NCBI GenBank assembly: GCA_902494245.1
Contig: CABUSR010000013.1
Coordinates: forward strand, 1-47,484
From: an uncultured Collinsella sp.
GTDB lineage: Bacteria; Actinomycetota; Coriobacteriia; Coriobacteriales; Coriobacteriaceae
Length of the DNA: 47,484 bases
Direction: 5' to 3'
The first letter of the stretch is position 1. Every line of letters starts with the position of its first letter. Made by a program: the position numbers and the translations under genes. Shown in pieces: positions 24,792 through 35,630 of the stretch. A model generated the notes under the pieces. The model made no database searches and had not been told where the DNA came from. It was given only the letters and a program-made list of their open reading frames with translations.

Positions 24792-25697
24792 ATGCGGCCC
24801 GGTGGCACTCAGACAAAGCGCGGCGCCGCGGTGCGCATACGACGCCGACTGGGCTTGGCGCCGCGGGCGTACGCACTGCTATCGTGCTCGCTGGTGCTGG
24901 TCATAGCTGGCGTTTCTGCCTATGGCATGACCGTGCCGTCCATGATGCAGGCGCATGCCGCACGCGAACCGCGCGTGGGGCATGAGGTCAAAAGCGATCT
25001 GGGCACCACGACTGGATATGCTTGGGCAAGTGTGGTCGGGCATATTGTGTTTGGCACCGACGATGCGGACGGCGCCGAGGCCCCGGACAACGAAGTCACG
25101 CTTGCCAATGGCAAAACCATCGTGCTCACCAACACCAAGATCATCGATCGATTGTCCAACAATAGCGTGGCGGCAACGGTGAATAAGGTCGAGCAGCAAA
25201 AGGAGCAGGACGCCCAGCAGTCCGGAAAGCCCGGTAGCTCGGATACTTCTGGCTCCGGCTCGGATTCATCGAGTTCGGGCGGCGGCTCTGGGTCGGGTTC
25301 CTCTACCGGAGGGCCTGGAAACGGCGGCTCGACGGGCGGCAACACTGACAACGATGCAAACTCCGGCGGCCTTTCCGCTGCTGAGGAAGAGAGCATTCAC
25401 AGTTGGCTTGTGACCAAGTACAACATGCTCGACGGCTATGTTTCTCGTGCCAATGATGTGGTCTCGACCTATAACTCTACGGGAGATCCTAGGCCGTGCG
25501 ACAGCCTGGTCGGGGAGATGTTTGTCATTCGAGCCGAGTTCGGTCGTCAGACATTCTCGCCCCGGTCAAAGTGGTATCAGCAGTATGCCAATCTGTGGGG
25601 CTGTTACACCAACCTATGTCAATGGGTCGGCCATTACGGCGATGATGACGTCGCGCTCGGTAACTTCAACAATAACGTGGCGGCGCTTGCCCTATGA
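24792..25697 (+). CDS. Ser/Gly-rich membrane-anchored extracytoplasmic protein
   Basis: 301 residues, function unknown. A basic N-terminus (KRGAAVRIRRR) precedes one hydrophobic segment (about 30-55) that is an uncleaved or signal-like anchor. A domain of about 80 residues follows, then a Ser/Gly/Asp low-complexity spacer (SGSGSDSSSSGGGSGSG), and a C-terminal domain of about 100 residues with three cysteines (RPCDSL, WGCYTNLCQW) rich in aromatics. ATG 24792 comes after GGAGGAG. Its stop overlaps the start of the following kinase by four bases (ATGA), so the two are made together. The most likely reading is an outside partner or sensor for the kinase; this is inferred from coupling only. Confidence 0.8.
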   Translation: MRPGGTQTKRGAAVRIRRRLGLAPRAYALLSCSLVLVIAGVSAYGMTVPSMMQAHAAREPRVGHEVKSDLGTTTGYAWASVVGHIVFGTDDADGAEAPDNEVTLANGKTIVLTNTKIIDRLSNNSVAATVNKVEQQKEQDAQQSGKPGSSDTSGSGSDSSSSGGGSGSGSSTGGPGNGGSTGGNTDNDANSGGLSAAEEESIHSWLVTKYNMLDGYVSRANDVVSTYNSTGDPRPCDSLVGEMFVIRAEFGRQTFSPRSKWYQQYANLWGCYTNLCQWVGHYGDDDVALGNFNNNVAALAL

Positions 25698-27538
25698 TGA
25701 CCGATCTTGCATCCACCACACCACAATCGCTCGGTCGCGATCCGATGGTCGGCCTGCGCCTGGCGCGTGTCGACGGGTTTGAGCCGGCCATTGCGCTCGG
25801 TCAGGACGAACTGCCTGCCTATCTGCGTCGTTTTACGATGTTGTTTGCCGACGATGCCACCATGCGCCGTGGCGGTATCGGCCGCGTGACGCGTGCCGTC
25901 AACGCCCAAGGCGAGGCCGTGGCGCTCAAGCAGCTCATCTTGCCGGCGCGCGATGAGTTTGACGACGATGCCGCTCACGAGGCGCTGGTCGCCAAGTTCA
26001 AGGCGGCGTTTCGCGAGGAATACGAATGCCATCGCGCCCTTTCGGGCCTTAAGGGCTTTCCCTGCCTCTATGGCTGGGGCGAGGTCGACGGTGTGCCTGC
26101 AATTGTCATGGAATGGGTCGAGGGCGAGACGCTTGCCCGCTTGCGTTCGCGACTCGCCGTGGACGATGCCGGACGCCTGTCGCCGCTTGTGGCGGCGCGT
26201 CTGGGTCGCGACCTGTTCGATCTGCTCTGCCGTATGAGCCTGGTGGGCGAGGGCTTTGTCCATCGCGATATCTCGCCCGCTAATATTATGGTGCGTACGG
26301 CGCGCCTGCCGCTTGACCGGCAGCTTGCCGAGGGCACCTTTGACCTGTGCCTGATCGACTTTGGCTCGTCGCTGGCGCTCGAGCCTGCGTCGGCCGTGGC
26401 CGGTACCGGCGGCAAGGCGTCGTTTACGGAGCGTTATGCCACGCTGCGTCGCGCGACGGTTGCCTATGCCCCGCCCGAGATGCTCACCGACGATATTCCC
26501 GACCTGCGCGCTTTGCGTATGTCGCCGGCGATCGACGTCTATGCCGCGGCAAGCACGGTTTACGAGCTCATTGCCGGCGTCGCGCCATACGAAGCCGCGC
26601 CGGGCACTTCGGGCACCTCGTGTTCGCGCAAAAAGACGCGCGACATCGCCAGCCCCTATCGTCTCAAGATGGACACGCGCCCCGACTATCCCATTGGTGT
26701 CCATGCGCCCGGTTGTGATTTGACTCAGCTGCTTCGTCGTGAGCCCGATGTGGCGCTCGCCGCGGCCGAGCAGGCCCAGCAGCTGGGGCTTGAGCCGGAT
26801 TCCGAAGAGCTACGCGATGCACTGGCGTTTGTCGATGCCCAGCTGTTCGACGTGGTGATGGCCTGTCTGTCCAGCCATCAAAAAGATCGTCCCGAGCCGG
26901 CGGCGGTCGAGGCGGCGCTCTCGGCGTTTTGTGACCACTATACGCAAAATGTCGGTCGTTCGCTCCGCGGCGAGCCGCTCACGCCGTGCCCCATGGATGC
27001 GTCCGGCCGCGCGGTTCGTCGCGCGCTGATGGTCGGCGCGACGGTCGTCTGTGGCGTGGTTTGGGCTGTGGTCGTGGTTTCGGCCACGCTGCTGGCGTCG
27101 GGCGCTCGCGTGACGGCGACTTTGGGATCGCTCGTGTGGTCTGGGTCGCTACCGGGTATTATTGCCGCACTGGCGTTGGCGCTGCCAGGCATAGCCGGCG
27201 TTGCCGCGGGGGCACTTGCACGTGATCGGCGCTCGGGCTTCCTGCAGGGTGTGCTTGCGCTTTCTGCCTGCGAGGTTCCGGTGTTGGTTGTGGCTGCATG
27301 TAGCGTATTTTCCCAACGCGCCGTGATGGGCGGCCTTGTTGCCGCTCTGGTTGCAACCTATACGCTTACGTGGTTTTTGCTTGCGATGGGCTTTGCCTTT
27401 GAACTTCCCGTTTCGGCACCGCGACGCACAAAAGCCCAGATGGCGACTCCGCTTGCCGGTGGAGCCGCAGCTGCCCGTACTTTTGGCGGACCTGTCGAAG
27501 TATCGTCCGATTCTATTTCTACGACCAAGGAGGCCTAG
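25694..27538 (+). CDS. Ser/Thr protein kinase with C-terminal membrane domain
   Basis: 614 residues. The kinase domain begins near residue 58 (RRGGIGRVTRAV as the glycine loop), with Lys79, HRDISPAN (190-197), DFG at 222-224, and APPEM as the APE motif. It carries an insertion rich in Ala/Gln before the last helices (LLRREPDVALAAAEQAQQL). After about residue 430 come four or so membrane spans and a cytoplasmic Ser/Thr-rich tail (VEVSSDSISTTKEA), a possible phosphosite for the FHA protein next door. No PASTA or other sensor domain. Translation is coupled to the upstream membrane-anchored protein, and the FHA gene follows after three bases. The variant loop HRDISPAN is seen in other bacterial kinases and should be active. 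Confidence 0.9.
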   Translation: MMTDLASTTPQSLGRDPMVGLRLARVDGFEPAIALGQDELPAYLRRFTMLFADDATMRRGGIGRVTRAVNAQGEAVALKQLILPARDEFDDDAAHEALVAKFKAAFREEYECHRALSGLKGFPCLYGWGEVDGVPAIVMEWVEGETLARLRSRLAVDDAGRLSPLVAARLGRDLFDLLCRMSLVGEGFVHRDISPANIMVRTARLPLDRQLAEGTFDLCLIDFGSSLALEPASAVAGTGGKASFTERYATLRRATVAYAPPEMLTDDIPDLRALRMSPAIDVYAAASTVYELIAGVAPYEAAPGTSGTSCSRKKTRDIASPYRLKMDTRPDYPIGVHAPGCDLTQLLRREPDVALAAAEQAQQLGLEPDSEELRDALAFVDAQLFDVVMACLSSHQKDRPEPAAVEAALSAFCDHYTQNVGRSLRGEPLTPCPMDASGRAVRRALMVGATVVCGVVWAVVVVSATLLASGARVTATLGSLVWSGSLPGIIAALALALPGIAGVAAGALARDRRSGFLQGVLALSACEVPVLVVAACSVFSQRAVMGGLVAALVATYTLTWFLLAMGFAFELPVSAPRRTKAQMATPLAGGAAAARTFGGPVEVSSDSISTTKEA

Positions 27539-27541
27539 GTC

Positions 27542-28480
27542 ATGGCATCTCAAGTTGAGCTCACCCCATGCGGGGCCATGTTTGACATCTTTAAGCGCGC
27601 GGCGCATCTGAGCCATATCGAGCTGTGCGGCTTGGTGCTTTCGTCCCGTCCGCTCGCCGACGGCCGCAGCCCGCAGAGCCGAGCCGCCGATCGCTCTTGG
27701 GTTTCCCGCTTTATCGTTCGCGCGCCGGTCGGCACGCTTCAGCAGCGCTACTTTGCCGAATACGGTACCTCGGCTGCGCGTATTATGTCGCAACTGGCCC
27801 TGCGCCAGCGCAATCCCATGGACTCCACGGCTGTGATCAATATGGTGTGCGGTCCTGCAGGTGAACCGATGGTACGCGCGCTCGAAGAGTGCCACCAGGA
27901 CACGAATCTCTATCGCAACGCGCTCGATCGCCTGTCCCAGGCGGCGGAACTCATGCCCGCCGAGCGCGCCGAGGCCGTGCTGGTGCTGTTTGTCGCCGTC
28001 GGTTGTTCGGCGGATGTGCGGTCCTCGGTGAACTATGCCATCGACTACGCACACGCGACCTGTGGCGGAGGCACATCCACGCCGCGTTCGCTTGGCATGT
28101 CGCTGACTGCGGGCGAACGCGAACCCGCCCCGGCGCACCCCTTGGGCTTGCTGCGCGTGCAAAACAGTTTTGTCGTGAGCGCCCCGCGCTGGATTCAGCC
28201 GAGTGAGCAGGGTGTTGAGATTGGCGCGCTGGCCACTGGTGAGGGCGATATTACCGACGTCGGCGACGATGTCTCGGCCCGCCATGCCCATATCTGGTGC
28301 GATGCTCAAAATATCTGGCACGTCGAGGACTTGTCGTCCACCAACGGAACCGTGGTGGTAAACGGGGCCACGCGCGTCTGCATTCAGGTCGAGCCCGGCC
28401 GTTCCGCCCAACTCAATCCCGGCGACGAGCTCAAGCTCGGCGAATCCACTACCTATGCCATTCTCTTCGGTGCCCTCTAG
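27542..28480 (+). CDS. FHA-domain protein of kinase cassette
   Basis: 312 residues, no membrane span. Residues 1-200 are an unfamiliar helical region (MFDIFKRAAHLSHIELCGL, later LSQAAELMPAERAEAVLVLF). Residues about 205-305 form an FHA domain: the first strand is degenerate, but SARHAHIW and SSTNGTVVVNG, the phosphothreonine-binding loops, are clear. The ATG at 27542 is preceded by AAGGAGG within the end of the kinase gene. It is the last gene of the trio and probably reads phosphorylated kinase or a shared target. The stop is followed by a GC-rich hairpin. Confidence 0.85.
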   Translation: MASQVELTPCGAMFDIFKRAAHLSHIELCGLVLSSRPLADGRSPQSRAADRSWVSRFIVRAPVGTLQQRYFAEYGTSAARIMSQLALRQRNPMDSTAVINMVCGPAGEPMVRALEECHQDTNLYRNALDRLSQAAELMPAERAEAVLVLFVAVGCSADVRSSVNYAIDYAHATCGGGTSTPRSLGMSLTAGEREPAPAHPLGLLRVQNSFVVSAPRWIQPSEQGVEIGALATGEGDITDVGDDVSARHAHIWCDAQNIWHVEDLSSTNGTVVVNGATRVCIQVEPGRSAQLNPGDELKLGESTTYAILFGAL

Positions 28481-28512
28481 CCGGCAGTTAGGGACGTTCC
28501 TTTTCTGCCGGC
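28480..28512 (+). terminator. Hairpin after the FHA gene
   Basis: GCCGGCAG (28480-28487) pairs with CTGCCGGC (28505-28512); the loop contains GGGACGTTCC and a TTTT tract. No T run follows the stem, so terminator function is uncertain. The loop sequence belongs to a GGGACGTTC-type repeat that recurs at 28517 and 34204. Confidence 0.4.
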
Positions 28513-28929
28513 ACTTGGGGACACTCCTTGGCGCGCCAGGGCCGGCCGCTTGGGACGAGGGGCCATTTCGCCCCTTGGCGGTCAGTCGGGGTAAACCTTT
28601 ACCGCACGCCTATATTTGCCGAAATTACACTTGACGGCGGGGTACAATAAACCCGCATGCGGATTTCCGTTGCGGGCGCTTCCCATCGCCGGGGCGTGCC
28701 CGGGAGCATCCGGCATGCGGCCTTTGCGGCGCTCGGTCATGTGCAAGACGGGCGGTCGGGCCTGTAGGGCGCATCAGTTGCCCCTCGCCTCGGCATGTCT
28801 TCTCTCCACGCCATGTACCTGCTGCTGAGCCTGCCTGCCAGATGATTGGAAGCAACAGCGTAAATCCCATCACGCCAACATCCCGGCGATCGCCGGGGCC
28901 TGTATACCTATATGAGAGGAGAGGGGTAT
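28513..28929 (+). promoter_or_regulatory. Leader region of the PFOR gene
   Basis: About 420 bp, GC-rich, with no convincing gene. It has one more GGGGAC-CTCC-like unit (28517-28528), possible -10 TACAAT (28643-28648) without a good -35, and, just 33 bases before the start codon, a perfect 16-bp palindrome CCCGGCGATCGCCGGG (28882-28897). A -10-like TATACC follows it. The palindrome is a candidate operator. I recognise no riboswitch. Confidence 0.4.
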
Positions 28930-32469
<3,540 letters not shown>

Positions 32470-32479
32470 GTCTCCCACC

Positions 32480-32604
32480 GCAGGATCTGAGGGCTGACCT
32501 TCGCGGACGTCCTCGGACATGAAAGAACCCCCGCTGCGCACTACGTGCGGCGGGGGTTCTTTCGTCCTGCGGAGTGCCCGCGAAGGTTAGCCCTCAGATC
32601 CTGC
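32480..32604 (+). terminator. Terminator of nifJ inside a nested long inverted repeat
   Basis: The core is a perfect 13-bp stem, AAAGAACCCCCGC (32522-32534) with 32550-32562, ending in TTT. An outer 27-bp inverted repeat (32480-32506 with 32578-32604, one mismatch) encloses it, giving a 125-bp cruciform-forming palindrome. The core can terminate in either direction. Confidence 0.8.
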
Positions 32605-33123
32605 TACGACTACGTCCTCGGATTGTGTGGGCGGATGAAGGACGTAGTTGGCGGGTATTCCATCCCTTTCGCTGTTTCGCGGCTTTGCCGCGAAACCTCG
32701 CGCCACTTTGGGGATGGATGGGGGACTTGGCTGTTGCCGCCTTTTCGGAGCTCTTCTTTATTCCTTATGCTGGATGAAAAGCCCCTTGTTTTTGCAGGGG
32801 TGCATACTCGACTTATATGTGCATAGAATCTCGTATAGTGCGAGTAAGATATTGCGCTGTCCGTTTTGTGTTTAGCAGAGATGTAGTTTGCATAATCCGA
32901 CATAATCCTTGCTTCATTTAAATAAAGTCGCACGTAAATTACGTAGATATGTCTGAGCTGGAGTTCTGTACGCTGAGCGGATAAAAACGACCGTTCACCG
33001 TTCCGCTATTTTCAAAATGAATAAAATGAGCGATAAAGAGAATATAAACCTTAATAAACTCGCGTATCGCACGGACGCGGGTTATTAATGGGTTGTAGGC
33101 CTTTTACAGAAAGGATTCCAGCA
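32605..33123 (+). other. Long intergenic region before carbamate kinase
   Basis: About 520 bp with no convincing gene. It has a perfect hairpin GTTTCGCGGC-TTT-GCCGCGAAAC (32674-32696) with an outer CCATCCC/GGGATGG pair (near 32661 and 32713). From about 32800 it becomes markedly AT-rich and probably contains the arcC promoter; TATAAA at 33043-33048 is a possible -10 without a clear -35. Confidence 0.45.
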
Positions 33124-34086
33124 ATGTCTAAGCCTCTTGGTAAGCCCGATCGTATTGTCGTCGCCCTTGGCGGCAACGCCCTCGGCAACAACCCCGTCGA
33201 GCAGATCGAGGCCGTGAGCAACACCGCCCATGCCCTCCTCGGCCTCATCGAGCAGGGCAACGAGATCATCATCACCCACGGCAACGGCCCGCAGGTCGGC
33301 ATGATCCAGAACGCCTTCGCCGCTGCCCACGATGCCATCGGTACCCCCGAGATGCCGCTGCCCGAGTGCGGCGCCATGTCCCAGGGCTACATTGGTTATC
33401 ACCTGCAGCAGGGCATCGGCCGCGAGATGCACAAGCGCTATAAGCGTTGGCACGCCGCCACCGTCGTCACCCAGATCGAGTGCGATCCCGACGATCCCGC
33501 GTTCAAGAACCCGACCAAGCCGATCGGTCCCTTCTATACCGAGGAGCAGGCCAAGGAGTTCATGGCCGAGGATCCCTCCAAGGTCTTCGTCGAGGATTCC
33601 GGCCGCGGCTGGCGTCGCGTCGTCGCTTCCCCCGATCCCAAGAAGATCGTCGAGGCCGACTCCATCCTCAACCTGCTCGACAACGAGTTCATCGTCATCG
33701 CCTGCGGTGGCGGCGGCATCCCCGTCGTCCGCGACTACGAGAACAAGGGCTGCTACAAGGGCGTTCCCGCCGTCATCGACAAGGACCTGGGCGGCGAGCT
33801 GTTGGCCGAGGACTGCGACGCTGACGTTCTGTTCCTGCTGACCGCCGTTGAGCATGTCGCCATCAACTTCGGCAAGCCCAACCAGGAGGAGCTCGAGGAC
33901 CTCACCGCCGACGAGGCCGAGCGCCTGGCCGACGAGGGCCAGTTCGGCAAGGGTTCCATGGAGCCCAAGGTTCGCGCTGCTATCAAGTTCGCGCGTTCCC
34001 GCAAGGGTCGTACCTGCATCATCGGCGCTCTGGACAAGGCCGCCGAGACCATGGCCGGCCTCTCCGGTACCCGCATCCACGAGTAG
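33124..34086 (+). CDS. arcC: Carbamate kinase
   Basis: Reversibly makes ATP and carbamate from carbamoyl phosphate and ADP, the last step of arginine deiminase-type and ureide fermentations. 320 residues; start ATG 33124 follows AGAAAGGAT. Family motifs are IVVALGGNALGNN, ITHGNGPQVG, EMPLPECGAMSQGYIG, PTKPIGPFYT, RRVVASPDP and ACGGGGIPV, all as in catalytically active enzymes. Neither arginine deiminase nor a carbamoyltransferase is in the window, so the source of carbamoyl phosphate is unknown. The gene is strongly codon-biased and stands alone between a 650-bp spacer and its own terminator. Confidence 0.97.
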   Translation: MSKPLGKPDRIVVALGGNALGNNPVEQIEAVSNTAHALLGLIEQGNEIIITHGNGPQVGMIQNAFAAAHDAIGTPEMPLPECGAMSQGYIGYHLQQGIGREMHKRYKRWHAATVVTQIECDPDDPAFKNPTKPIGPFYTEEQAKEFMAEDPSKVFVEDSGRGWRRVVASPDPKKIVEADSILNLLDNEFIVIACGGGGIPVVRDYENKGCYKGVPAVIDKDLGGELLAEDCDADVLFLLTAVEHVAINFGKPNQEELEDLTADEAERLADEGQFGKGSMEPKVRAAIKFARSRKGRTCIIGALDKAAETMAGLSGTRIHE

Positions 34087-34151
34087 TCTCTACTCTGCTG
34101 CCTCTCTTGTGGGCGCCAGGCAAAGCGCCCACAAACTAGCCTCTCTTCATG

Positions 34152-34186
34152 AGCCCCGCAGTCCGCTCCGACTGCGGGGCTTTTGC
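34152..34186 (+). terminator. Intrinsic terminator of arcC
   Basis: AGCCCCGCAGTC (34152-34163) pairs perfectly with GACTGCGGGGCT (34170-34181), loop of six, then TTTT. Confidence 0.9.
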
Positions 34187-34194
34187 TATTCACC

Positions 34195-34277
34195 TAGTCA
34201 TTGGGGACGTTCTTAAATGACTAGTCAAACAAGAGCGCCCCCAATGACCACTCATTTAAGTCTGTCCCCAATGACTA
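34195..34277. repeat. Long imperfect inverted repeat overlapping a stop codon
   Basis: Two 33-base arms, 34195-34227 and 34245-34277, are inverted copies with a few mismatches (shared parts TAGTCATTGGGGAC and CTTAAATGA). The right arm contains the stop codon of the minus-strand peptidase gene. It contains the GGGGACGTTC-type motif also seen near 28490. It may also act as terminator for the peptidase gene. Confidence 0.75.
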
Positions 34278-35276
34278 GTAGTAGGCCCACATGGCTTCGA
34301 CTTCGTTGAGGACCTCTACGACGCCCCAGCGGCGGGCGCTGCGGTTGGCCGAGTTGGGGTCGTAGACGCCAATCTGGTTGGCGTTGTCGATGCCGTAGAG
34401 CACGATGTAGTGGCCTACGTTGGTAAACGTACCGGGGCGCACTGCGGCGATGACGGGCGCACCCGAGCGAAGTGCTTGGGTAATCGATTCGCGATCGTTA
34501 TAGAGCTGTGTTCCGTTGAGCCCTAGCTGCCACGCACCGCCTGTCATAAACGACCACTCGGTGGCACCAGTGGGGGCGTAGTTGCCGGCTTCGGCCAGTG
34601 CGCATACATCGACCGGCGTCTTATCGGTGTGGCCGGTCTTAAAGATATAGACCATGGTGAGGCAAGTGGGACCGCAAGCGTTTTCTCGAATAGTGCCACC
34701 GGCATAGGGCAGCTCCGACCATGCGGGGTCAATTTGGTAGATGTGGGGCATGGCGCCGGCCTGCCATTGCGAGCGTGGGGTCGAGAACGCAAAGGAGTAA
34801 CCGGGCGCGACGGGAGCTTTAAGCAGCTTGTCCTCGGCAGTGGGCTCAAGACCGGCTGATCCGTGGGAGATACAGGATCCCAAAAACACAAAGACGAGGC
34901 AGGCGGCAATGGAGCAAAGCGCAAGGCGTAGGCGGCGGGCCGGAAGCGCGTGGCTTGTGGTGTGCGACGCGGGGTGAGGGGCGGAATTGCCGCGATCGCG
35001 TTGAGGTCGCGAAAAGGAGCGCTTGACGTAGTAGTCGGTCTTACGGCGATCGTAGCGGCGTGGCTGCGATGTGCCGGTCTGGCGTTGGCGTGTGCTCGTA
35101 CTTACACGGTCTGACTGCTGCACGGTACGGCTTTGCTGCCGCGAAGAAGCCCCGAGCTGCTCTTGGGGGCGCTGCGGGTTGTCGTTGTCGGAGGTGATTT
35201 TGGGCGTTGACGTGGTGCGGCCGGCAAGGCGCACGCTTTGTGGCCGTTGGTCGCCGTCATTGTATCCGTATGCCAT
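34275..35276 (-). CDS. Membrane-anchored C39-like cysteine peptidase
   Basis: 333 residues. The first 115 residues are cytoplasmic, polar and rich in Arg, Gln and Ser; a single span (about 117-135, LALCSIAACLVFVFLGSC) then anchors a C-terminal domain of the C39_2 papain-like fold. Catalytic residues visible are Cys201 (ENACGPTCLTMVY), His289 (NVGHYIVLYG) and Asp306 (VYDPNSA). Such domains cleave peptides or act on the wall in the extracytoplasmic space; the substrate is not known. I take ATG 35276 (AAGGTG six bases upstream); GTG 35285 is an alternative. The gene is transcribed alone. A lipobox-like LGSC lies at the end of the span but too far in to be a normal signal peptide. Confidence 0.83.
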   Translation of the reverse strand: MAYGYNDGDQRPQSVRLAGRTTSTPKITSDNDNPQRPQEQLGASSRQQSRTVQQSDRVSTSTRQRQTGTSQPRRYDRRKTDYYVKRSFSRPQRDRGNSAPHPASHTTSHALPARRLRLALCSIAACLVFVFLGSCISHGSAGLEPTAEDKLLKAPVAPGYSFAFSTPRSQWQAGAMPHIYQIDPAWSELPYAGGTIRENACGPTCLTMVYIFKTGHTDKTPVDVCALAEAGNYAPTGATEWSFMTGGAWQLGLNGTQLYNDRESITQALRSGAPVIAAVRPGTFTNVGHYIVLYGIDNANQIGVYDPNSANRSARRWGVVEVLNEVEAMWAYY

Positions 35277-35630
35277 TCGAATCACCTTGCCTCATGTGTA
35301 ACTTGTCTATCCTACATAAAAAGATGCACGACACATGGGTATGTGCGCCAAAAGCCTGACAAATGGTATGAACGTTGCCGCGCCGCGCGCCAAGCGTCAC
35401 GGCAACAGGTATTCAAAAGCAGACAAGATGAAAGCGTCCAAGACGAATGACGTCTCCCGCCGTTCGTCCCAAAAACGGTGCCGCTCGTTTTGCAATTCTG
35501 CCTTCGGTCGAGCTGCGAGCGGCGCTGCTGCGCCAAGGCCGTATCTTAAAGCCATGGAATAAAAGCGCGCGGCAAAACGGACCGCGCAAGGGGTGACGCC
35601 AAGGGCGTCAAACAGGAAAGGAGGGGAACA
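35277..35630. other. Intergenic region between peptidase and permease genes
   Basis: About 350 bp between divergent genes. No convincing coding region. Notable is an inverted pair GTTGCCG (near 35374) and CGGCAAC (near 35400), and GACGAA/TTCGTC around 35444-35469. The end has the strong AAAGGAGGGG ribosome site of the permease gene. Promoters for both directions must lie here but I cannot place them with confidence. Confidence 0.4.

Noticed and set aside
28513..28929. TPP or other riboswitch ahead of nifJ
   Set aside because: The TPP-box core (CTGAGA and ACCTGATC) is absent; only palindromes and repeats are visible.
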